Both the position numbers and the translations under genes were made by a program. From positions 1 to 5,868 of the forward strand of contig JBDTMC010000485.1 in the NCBI GenBank assembly GCA_039934475.1: a DNA stretch of 5,868 nucleotides. Reading direction: 5' to 3'. The notes under the pieces were generated by a model. It was not told the DNA's origin, ran no database searches, and worked only from the letters and a program-made list of their open reading frames with translations. Origin of the DNA: JBDTMC01 sp039934475 (GTDB lineage: Bacteria > Acidobacteriota > Terriglobia > Bryobacterales > Bryobacteraceae). Position 1 is the stretch's first letter. Each line of letters starts with the position of its first letter. Shown here one piece after another: positions 1-5,331 of the stretch.

Positions 1-47
1 GCCCCGAAGGCGAGGACGGCCCACCCCATCCACTCGTCCGGTCTGCC

Positions 48-54
48 GAGGAGG
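48..54 (+). promoter_or_regulatory. Ribosome binding site of hpf
   Basis: GAGGAGG lies 9 nt upstream of the ATG at 64. The reading frame of hpf stays open to the left edge of the window, so this strong Shine-Dalgarno sequence is what fixes the start at 64. The encoded N-terminus (MKISYTGK) also matches where Hpf proteins normally begin. Confidence 0.8.
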
Positions 55-63
55 CACGCCAAA

Positions 64-606
64 ATGAAGATCAGCTACACGGGCAAAATGGCGAAGTTGG
101 ATGCCACCCAGGAAAAGAAACTGGACGGCCGGTTCGCCAAGTTGGCCAAGTTGCTTGACCGCCGGGGCGAGAAGGATGTTCGTATCGTTCTCACTACGGA
201 GCGCCATCTCACTCACGCCGAAATTACGGTGAACTGGTACGATCACCCGATGGTGTGTAAGGGATCGGACGGGGACACCTTCACCGCTGTCACCAAGGCG
301 GTGGAGCTACTGGAGAAGCAGTTCCTCAAGCTGCAAGCGAAGTTGCGCGACAGCAAGCGGATTAGCTCCAAAGAGAAAACGGTTCCGACTGCCGCAACTG
401 CCGCGGCTGAGCTTCCCGAGGAGGAACCGGAGCGCAAGATCTTCCGCGTCAATCAGAACTCGAAGCGGAAACCGATGACAATCGACGAAGCGGTCCTGGA
501 GATGGACAAAGACCGCGACTACATGGTTTACCGCGATGCCGAGACGGATCGCGTTAGCGTGCTGCTGCGCCGCCGCGACGGCCACTTTGTGCTCGTTGAA
601 GCCTGA
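64..606 (+). CDS. hpf: Ribosome hibernation promoting factor, long form (HPF/RaiA family)
   Basis: This 180-residue cytoplasmic protein should bind the 30S subunit in the decoding region and drive formation of inactive 100S ribosome dimers in stationary phase or starvation. Three parts are visible. Residues 1-97 form the beta-alpha-beta-beta-beta-alpha S30AE/RaiA domain. Residues 98-125 form an Ala/Glu/Pro-rich flexible linker. Residues 126-180 form the C-terminal dimerisation domain, with the typical KPMTIDEAVLEMD stretch at 136-148, then a YMVYRDAETDRVSVLLRRRDG-like strand pair and the ending HFVLVEA. Having both domains makes it the long form, which dimerises ribosomes without a separate RMF. 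rapZ follows after 12 nt in the same frame, suggesting one transcript. No hprK is found between them, although it is a frequent neighbour in other phyla. Family assignment is secure; physiological role is inferred from the family. Confidence 0.95.
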   Translation: MKISYTGKMAKLDATQEKKLDGRFAKLAKLLDRRGEKDVRIVLTTERHLTHAEITVNWYDHPMVCKGSDGDTFTAVTKAVELLEKQFLKLQAKLRDSKRISSKEKTVPTAATAAAELPEEEPERKIFRVNQNSKRKPMTIDEAVLEMDKDRDYMVYRDAETDRVSVLLRRRDGHFVLVEA

Positions 607-618
607 TACCCGCACCGA

Positions 619-1554
619 ATGGTTAAGAAAGCCGGCGGTACCCCTCCGCGTAAGGCCGTCCGGCCGAAAAAGGCCCTGGAATCCGGACCAGCCGCGCCCA
701 TACAGCGGGAGTTGGTTGTTATTACGGGCCTCAGCGGGTCCGGAAAGGGCACCGTCCTTAAGGCATTTGAGGATCTGGGATATTTCTGTGTCGACAATAT
801 GCCGGTCGACCTCATCCCGACGTTCGCCAAACTGGCCAATGAATCGCCACAAAGCCGGCGCTCGGCGCTGGTTGTAGATATCCGTGAGGGTGAGCGCCTA
901 AAGCGCCTGCCGAAGTTATATCGGGAACTCCAAAAGACCCTCACATTGAAGCTGGTGTTTTTGGAGGCCGATGACGATGTCCTTGTGCGGCGATTCAGCG
1001 AGACCAGGCGGCCACACCCTCTGGGCACGAACAGATCGGTCCTGAGAAGCGTCCACGCCGAGCGGGAGTCGCTACAACCCATACGTCCCCTTGCCGACCA
1101 TGTAATCAATACTTCAAGGTTCAACGTCCACGAACTCCGCGAGTTAATCGGAGAGAAGTTCGGCGCCAACCGCGACGAGAGCCAGATCATGGTTTACATC
1201 AGTAGCTTCGGCTTTCGGCACGGTGTTCCCTCGGATAGTGACCTTGTATTCGACGTCCGTTTCCTGCCTAATCCGAACTATATTGCGGAGTTCAAACATC
1301 TCACGGGGAAGCACGCCGGGGTGGCCAGGTACATTCGATCCTTTCCACAAACAGTGGAATTCATCACCCGGATCAGCGATCTTCTGACGTACCTTTTGCC
1401 GCACTACATTCGGGAAGGGAAGAGCTATCTGACAATTTCCTTCGGCTGTACCGGTGGCCACCATCGCTCAGTGATGATCGCCGAGGAGATTCGCAAGCGG
1501 CTCGCGAAAGCCGGTTACCGGGTGAAAGGCACCCACCGGGATATCGAAAAGTAG
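619..1554 (+). CDS. rapZ: RapZ/YvcJ-family nucleotide-binding protein (RNase adapter, GlcN6P-sensing type)
   Basis: The protein has 311 residues; E. coli RapZ has 284. Residues 1-30 are a basic, Pro-rich tail absent from the classic proteins. The P-loop domain follows: Walker A GLSGSGKGT at 37-45, EDLGYFCVDNMPVDLIP at 51-67, a Walker B-like strand LVFLEADD at 112-119, and the family signature SETRRPHPL at 127-135. The C-terminal domain has SSFGFRHGVPSDSDLVFDVR around 195-214, RFLPNPNYI at 214-222 and GCTGGHHRSV at 276-285. In E. coli this domain senses glucosamine-6-phosphate and directs RNase E to the sRNA GlmZ; in Bacillus the protein hydrolyses GTP/ATP and its role is less clear. Odd points are the GKGT loop instead of GKS/GKT, and lack of most of the basic C-terminal residues used for RNA binding in E. 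coli. No clear Shine-Dalgarno precedes the ATG, so translation may be coupled to hpf. The gene ends 9 bp from the convergent trmJ. Confidence 0.93.
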   Translation: MVKKAGGTPPRKAVRPKKALESGPAAPIQRELVVITGLSGSGKGTVLKAFEDLGYFCVDNMPVDLIPTFAKLANESPQSRRSALVVDIREGERLKRLPKLYRELQKTLTLKLVFLEADDDVLVRRFSETRRPHPLGTNRSVLRSVHAERESLQPIRPLADHVINTSRFNVHELRELIGEKFGANRDESQIMVYISSFGFRHGVPSDSDLVFDVRFLPNPNYIAEFKHLTGKHAGVARYIRSFPQTVEFITRISDLLTYLLPHYIREGKSYLTISFGCTGGHHRSVMIAEEIRKRLAKAGYRVKGTHRDIEK

Positions 1555-1563
1555 CTTTGCCGA

Positions 1564-2274
1564 CTACTCCCGGCCTTTGATCTTCCAGAGGATCTGCCGC
1601 AACATCCCGGCCCACTGCTGTGAGTCATTGCCGGGCATGTTGAGACGACGAATGATGCGGCGTACTTTGGCCTCCGTTGATACCACCGTCCTGGGGTTGG
1701 TGTAGCCCGACACTTCTAACAATTCCAGGAGGATGGTGGAGAAGCGCTCTAAGTCCTCGGCCTTGGCTTCGACCACCGCCTCTGGCTTGTGGCGGGCCGC
1801 GGCGGCGTCACGGATCAGCTCATACAAACACACCGCGACAGCTTGGCCCAGGTTCATGGATTCGTGCTCATCGCGAGTGGGGATGCGAATCAACCAGTGG
1901 CAGTGCGACATGTCCTCATTGCCGAGGCCGAACTTCTCCGAACCGAAGAGAAGCGCGACGGTGCCGCCGCCGTCGAGGTGCTTACGGATGAGTCTGCCGC
2001 CATATTCCAGACGGCGCAGAGGATGCTGCAACTGGCGATGGCCGAGCGACGTGGTGCCGACGACCAGTGTACAGTCGCCCACCGCTTCCGCCACCGTTGC
2101 CGGCTGCTCCGAGTCATTCAACACGGCAGAGGCGTTCACCGCGCTCTTGGCCTCGCGGTAAGCCACTTCATAAGGGTTGACAACACGCAGCCTGAGGAAT
2201 CCGAAATTACTCATGGCGCGGGCGGCGGCCCCGATGTTCAGCGGGTTTCTCGGGGCCACCAGCACAACACGCAC
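1564..2274 (-). CDS. trmJ: TrmJ-type SPOUT RNA 2'-O-methyltransferase (probably tRNA Cm32/Um32)
   Basis: This 236-residue protein of the SpoU/TrmH superfamily transfers a methyl group from S-adenosylmethionine to a ribose 2'-OH. The three SPOUT motifs are clear: PRNPLNIGAAARAM at 8-21 (motif 1, with Asn13 and Arg19), LLFGSEKFGLGNEDMSHC at 108-125 (motif 2), and IPTRDEHESMNLGQAVAVCLYEL-like sequence at 131-153 (motif 3, the knotted AdoMet site). A helical C-terminal extension (about 172-236), with VRRIIRRL at 204-211 and MLRQILWKI at 224-232, is characteristic of TrmJ rather than TrmL or TrmH. Position 32 of tRNA is therefore the best guess, but substrate cannot be proved from sequence. The start is GTG without a convincing ribosome binding site, 14 nt after the korB stop, which points to translation coupled to the kor operon. 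Alternative: another TrmH-family enzyme of undefined target. Confidence 0.88.
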   Translation of the reverse strand: MRVVLVAPRNPLNIGAAARAMSNFGFLRLRVVNPYEVAYREAKSAVNASAVLNDSEQPATVAEAVGDCTLVVGTTSLGHRQLQHPLRRLEYGGRLIRKHLDGGGTVALLFGSEKFGLGNEDMSHCHWLIRIPTRDEHESMNLGQAVAVCLYELIRDAAAARHKPEAVVEAKAEDLERFSTILLELLEVSGYTNPRTVVSTEAKVRRIIRRLNMPGNDSQQWAGMLRQILWKIKGRE

Positions 2275-2288
2275 TCTGTCGTGACCGG

Positions 2289-3332
2289 TCAGCGCAGCTC
2301 TTCCATGATCTGGTTCAAAGCTTCGCGCGGCGGGCGGGTCATCGTGTCCGGAAGCGTTGCCAGCGGCTGGTCTACCACGTGGAGCATGTCGAGGAAATTC
2401 TCCTTGTGGCTGTCCACGTAGAGGATGCCGGTAAGCACGTCGCCCGTGGAATGGGCTTCGTGGATGATACGGAGCGCCCCCATCTTATCGGTCGGGTCAT
2501 ACTCGCGGCCCAATTTCTTCAGCCGCAGGATGCTGCCGTCGTGCATCGTTACTTCCTGAGTGGTGCCTTCTTCGATCTCCACGCTGATGTCTTCGAAGAA
2601 GGGCACGAAATCGATTTCATGAACCGGCTCTTCGTGCTCCTTCATATACGAATAGCTCTTGGTGGAGCCTTCGTGATCGTTGAAGGTGACGCACGGCGAA
2701 ACGATATCGACAATCGAAAGCCCGTTGTGGGCGATGCAAGTTTTGAGGATGGCCTGCAGTTGCCTCTTGTCGCCGGAGAATGACCTTGCCACCAGGGTGG
2801 CGCCGAGTTCGATGGCGGCCAGGCAGACGTCGATTGCCGGCAGATCGTTGATCACGCCTGTCTTCAGCTTGGCGCCCAAGTCGGCGGTGGCCGAGAATTG
2901 CCCCTTGGTGAGCCCGTAGACGCCGTTGTCTTCGATGATGTAAGTCAACGGGACATTGCGGCGGAGCATATGCATGAACTGGCCTAGGCCGATGGACACC
3001 GTGTCGCCATCGCCGCTGACGACGATGCCGACTAGGTTCTTGTTTGCGAGCATGGCGCCAGTGGACACCGCCGGAGCGCGGCCATGCACGGAGTTGAACC
3101 CGTGAGCCATGTTGAGAAAGTAGGCGGGCGACTTCGACGAGCAGCCGATACCCGAGAATTTCGCCACCTGCGTCGGCTTCACGCCCATTTCGTAGAAGCA
3201 TTCGATGATGCGTTCCGAGATGGAGTTATGGCCGCAGCCGGCGCAGAGGGTGGTCTTACCGCCTTTATAACTGAGAACCTCAAGCCCCAGCCGGTTTACC
3301 TTCTTGGGCGGAGGCGTGACGGTCGTACTCAT
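2289..3332 (-). CDS. korB: 2-oxoacid:ferredoxin oxidoreductase beta subunit (probably 2-oxoglutarate, KorB)
   Basis: This 347-residue cytoplasmic subunit binds thiamine diphosphate and one [4Fe-4S] cluster. With KorA it oxidatively decarboxylates a 2-oxoacid to acyl-CoA and reduces ferredoxin, and it can run in reverse in carbon fixation. Visible motifs are CAGCGH at 30-35, GIGCSS at 61-66, the ThDP/Mg site GDGD at 107-110 followed about 26 residues later by Asn136 in EDNGVYGLTKGQ, and VSPCVTFN at 211-218. Cys30, Cys33, Cys64 and Cys214 reproduce the 3/31/about 150 spacing of the four cluster ligands known from archaeal 2-oxoacid:ferredoxin oxidoreductases, so the cluster should be intact. 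The start codon overlaps the korA stop as ATGA, and a strong ribosome binding site precedes it. The 2-oxoglutarate preference is inferred from overall resemblance to KorB; pyruvate or a broad range remains possible. Confidence 0.93.
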   Translation of the reverse strand: MSTTVTPPPKKVNRLGLEVLSYKGGKTTLCAGCGHNSISERIIECFYEMGVKPTQVAKFSGIGCSSKSPAYFLNMAHGFNSVHGRAPAVSTGAMLANKNLVGIVVSGDGDTVSIGLGQFMHMLRRNVPLTYIIEDNGVYGLTKGQFSATADLGAKLKTGVINDLPAIDVCLAAIELGATLVARSFSGDKRQLQAILKTCIAHNGLSIVDIVSPCVTFNDHEGSTKSYSYMKEHEEPVHEIDFVPFFEDISVEIEEGTTQEVTMHDGSILRLKKLGREYDPTDKMGALRIIHEAHSTGDVLTGILYVDSHKENFLDMLHVVDQPLATLPDTMTRPPREALNQIMEELR

Positions 3333-5173
3333 ATTCCCTCCTGGCGCAGAATGTCGTCGGTGATGGTTCGCGCGTCGATAGGCATGCCGCCGTAGTAACG
3401 AACGCTGCGCAGCTTCGCAATCTCGTCCACGGGGAACTCAAGCCGCATCAGCGCCAATAACTGGCCATCGCGGTTCTGATCGACGACGTAAATGCGCGAA
3501 TGACGCTCAATGAAGTCGTGAATGCTGGGGTGGAACGGGTAAGCGAGCGTCCGGTAGTAGCTGGCCTCAATCCCATATTCGTTCTTCAGCTGATCGCGCG
3601 CTTCCTCGGCCCCGTAGCGAGACGTGCCACAGCAGATAATGCCAATGGATGCCGTATCGTTCGATTGGATATCGGGCGCCGGAAGGTGTTTGCGGATGGT
3701 TTCGAACTTACGCGACAGGCGATCCACGTTCTTCACGTAGTCATCCTCGCGCTCAGAGTATTGCGCCTTGTCGTTGTGTCCGCTGCCGCGGCTGAAGTAC
3801 GCGGCGGACGGATGATCGGTGCCGGGAAGGGTGCGATATCCGATGCCATCGCCGTCCACATCCCTATACCGGGCGAAGCCGCCGAGGCGGTCCAGATCCG
3901 CTGCGCTGAGCACCTTGCCGCGCGGGATGGCCTGCTCCGGATAGGGAAACGCCTCAGCCATCCAGTTATTCATGCCGAGGTCAAGATCACTCATTACAAA
4001 GACCGGCGTCTGAGCGAACTCGGCCAGATCGAAGGCCGCGCCAGAGAGGGTGAAACACTCCTCGGGGCTGGAAGGGAACAGCATCGGATGCCGCGTATCG
4101 CCGTGGGAGCAGAGAGCGTTGATGAGGATATCCCCTTGCATGGTTCGAGTGGGCAGGCCAGTGGAGGGACCGACGCGCTGCACGTCGAAGATCACGGCGG
4201 GTACTTCGGTGTAATAACCGAGGCCGATGAACTCGCTCATGAGGCTGATGCCGGGACCGGCAGTGGCAGTCATGGAGCGCGCGCCAGCCCAGCCGGCGCC
4301 GATTACCATACCGATGCTGGCAATTTCGTCTTCAGCCTGCACGACGGCATAAGTGGCGCGGCCTGTCTCTTTGTCGATGCGGAACCGTTTCAGATAACCG
4401 ATGAGCGATTCCACAAGAGACGACGAAGGAGTGATGGGATACCACGTAACCACGGTCACGCCGGCGAACATACAGCCCAGCGCACAGGCGGCATTGCCGT
4501 CGATGATGATCTTGCCGGCGGTTTTATCCGTTCGCTGCACTTGGAACGGATCCGTCTTGGTGAGGTTCTTCTCCGCATACTCGCGGCCTGCCAGAACGGC
4601 ATTCCAGTTCAATTCGGCGGCCTTCACCTTCTTCGGTCCGAATTGCTTGTAGAGCGCCTTGCGGATCTCCTCGAAGTCGATACCGAGCAGGTGCCCGACA
4701 ACGCCGTCATAGATCATATTGCGCACCAGCTTGCGCAATTTTGCTTCGGGGCAAACCGGTCCTACCAGCTTGTCGAAGGGAACAGGGTAAAAGTGCAGAT
4801 CGCTGCGCGTAGCATTAAGCTTCAGAGGCTCGTCGTAAACGATGGCTGCGCCGGCATCCAGCTTGGCGGCGTCTTCCTGAGCCGTCTCCGGATTCATCGC
4901 GACGCAGAAGTCGATCTCCTTCTTGCGTCCAATATACCCGTGCTGGCTGGCGCGGATCGTGAACCAGGTTGGCAGTCCAGCAATGTTGGAGGGGAACAGG
5001 TTTTTGCCTGACACCGGAATGCCCATCTGGAAGAGGGAACGCATCAGGACGTTGTTGGCGGTCTGGCTGCCCGATCCATTGATGGTGGCAACCTGAATGC
5101 TGAAATCGTTGATGACCGGTCCGGCGTGCCCGTTTGTATGCGGACCGACGGGGGTCACTTCAGTTGTGGACAT
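3329..5173 (-). CDS. korA: 2-oxoacid:ferredoxin oxidoreductase alpha subunit with fused gamma domain (KorA)
   Basis: The product has 614 residues from the ATG at 5173. An in-frame ATG at 5293 would add 40 residues, but the extension does not look like a KorA N-terminus, would contain the likely -10 element, and lacks the AAGGAAAG found 9 nt before 5173. Residues about 22-205 form the gamma domain (start VATINGSGSQTANNVLM at 28-44). Residues about 220-405 form the ThDP pyrimidine-binding domain with the signatures YPITPSSS at 245-252, AEDEIASIGM around 280-289, and GPSTGLPT at 335-342. Residues about 505-614 form the transketolase C-terminal-like domain ending VRYYGGMPIDAR (591-602). The gamma-alpha fusion means the enzyme needs only KorA and KorB; no ferredoxin-like delta subunit is encoded beside it. 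The complex likely feeds succinyl-CoA and reduced ferredoxin into the TCA cycle and electron transport. Family is firm; the exact 2-oxoacid is inferred. Confidence 0.93.
   Translation of the reverse strand: MSTTEVTPVGPHTNGHAGPVINDFSIQVATINGSGSQTANNVLMRSLFQMGIPVSGKNLFPSNIAGLPTWFTIRASQHGYIGRKKEIDFCVAMNPETAQEDAAKLDAGAAIVYDEPLKLNATRSDLHFYPVPFDKLVGPVCPEAKLRKLVRNMIYDGVVGHLLGIDFEEIRKALYKQFGPKKVKAAELNWNAVLAGREYAEKNLTKTDPFQVQRTDKTAGKIIIDGNAACALGCMFAGVTVVTWYPITPSSSLVESLIGYLKRFRIDKETGRATYAVVQAEDEIASIGMVIGAGWAGARSMTATAGPGISLMSEFIGLGYYTEVPAVIFDVQRVGPSTGLPTRTMQGDILINALCSHGDTRHPMLFPSSPEECFTLSGAAFDLAEFAQTPVFVMSDLDLGMNNWMAEAFPYPEQAIPRGKVLSAADLDRLGGFARYRDVDGDGIGYRTLPGTDHPSAAYFSRGSGHNDKAQYSEREDDYVKNVDRLSRKFETIRKHLPAPDIQSNDTASIGIICCGTSRYGAEEARDQLKNEYGIEASYYRTLAYPFHPSIHDFIERHSRIYVVDQNRDGQLLALMRLEFPVDEIAKLRSVRYYGGMPIDARTITDDILRQEGI
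3336..3342 (-). promoter_or_regulatory. korB ribosome binding site inside the korA end
   Basis: On the minus strand AGGAGGG lies 3 nt before the korB ATG. It is encoded by the final korA codons CAG GAG GGA (Gln-Glu-Gly) just before the ATGA overlap. The arrangement predicts coupled translation and matched amounts of the two subunits. Confidence 0.75.
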
Positions 5174-5182
5174 GGCGCGGTG

Positions 5183-5190
5183 CTTTCCTT
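5183..5190 (-). promoter_or_regulatory. korA ribosome binding site
   Basis: AAGGAAAG on the minus strand ends 9 nt upstream of the ATG at 5173. It supports that start over the more distant in-frame ATG at 5293. Confidence 0.6.
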
Positions 5191-5231
5191 CACGAACAGG
5201 GAGAGTAAAGCTGGAATCCCTTTCTGCGTCG

Positions 5232-5237
5232 ATTATA
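5232..5237 (-). promoter_or_regulatory. Candidate -10 element for the korA-korB-trmJ operon
   Basis: A perfect TATAAT is read on the minus strand about 58 bp upstream of the korA ATG, giving an expected leader of roughly 50 nt. The -35 region is weak: the best match is TTACCC with a 19-bp spacer. An activator or another sigma factor could therefore be involved, or the match may be chance in this locally AT-rich stretch. Confidence 0.4.
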
Positions 5238-5269
5238 TGGGATATGTGGATACTCCGGGTAATCGGCCA

Positions 5270-5298
5270 TTGACAAGTAGCCGTAATTCGCACATGAT
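5270..5298 (+). promoter_or_regulatory. Candidate sigma70-type promoter of the right-hand membrane protein gene
   Basis: A perfect -35 TTGACA (5270-5275) is followed after exactly 17 bp by CATGAT (5293-5298), which matches 4 of 6 consensus -10 positions. Transcription would begin near 5305 and leave a leader of about 27 nt before the ATG at 5332. The leader contains the tandem hexamer CGAAAT CGAAAT (5303-5314), of unknown meaning. Confidence 0.5.
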
Positions 5299-5322
5299 GA
5301 GCCGAAATCGAAATTGCATCCT

Positions 5323-5326
5323 GGAG
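5323..5326 (+). promoter_or_regulatory. Ribosome binding site of the membrane protein gene
   Basis: GGAG lies 5 nt before the ATG at 5332 and supports that start. The encoded protein begins immediately with a membrane helix, as expected for a true N-terminus. Confidence 0.5.
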
Positions 5327-5331
5327 ACTAT

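Noticed and set aside
1..67. Possible 3' end of an upstream gene: the frame starting at base 2 stops with a TGA at 65-67 that overlaps the hpf ATG.
   Set aside because: About 21 codons, with poor codon choice and no resemblance to the RpoN C-terminus expected in this neighbourhood. The other two frames are also open here, so the stretch cannot be assigned.
528..1190. A 220-codon open frame on the - strand opposite rapZ, and a 181-codon one (307-852) opposite hpf/rapZ.
   Set aside because: Both are covered by well-supported genes on the + strand; their Arg/Ser-rich products look like antisense translation.
1789..2421. A 210-codon + strand frame crossing trmJ and the end of korB.
   Set aside because: It is antisense to two conserved genes and resembles no family; treated as a shadow.
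3826..3860. A DVDGDGIGYR stretch in KorA (residues 438-447) resembling an EF-hand or dockerin calcium loop.
   Set aside because: A similar segment followed by RTLPG is, as I recall, a normal part of this KorA family, so it is not evidence of an added calcium-binding module.
3500..5011. A 503-codon open frame on the + strand antisense to korA.
   Set aside because: It lies wholly within korA, whose protein matches its family along its full length. The antisense product has no recognisable domain, and long open antisense frames are common opposite GC-rich genes with biased third positions.
5174..5293. A 40-residue N-terminal extension of KorA from the ATG at 5293.
   Set aside because: The extension does not resemble KorA proteins, covers the likely promoter region, and the ATG at 5173 has its own ribosome binding site.
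5303..5314. Tandem CGAAAT repeat as a possible operator or phase-variable repeat.
   Set aside because: Only two copies of a 6-mer, which can occur by chance; noted within the promoter entry only.
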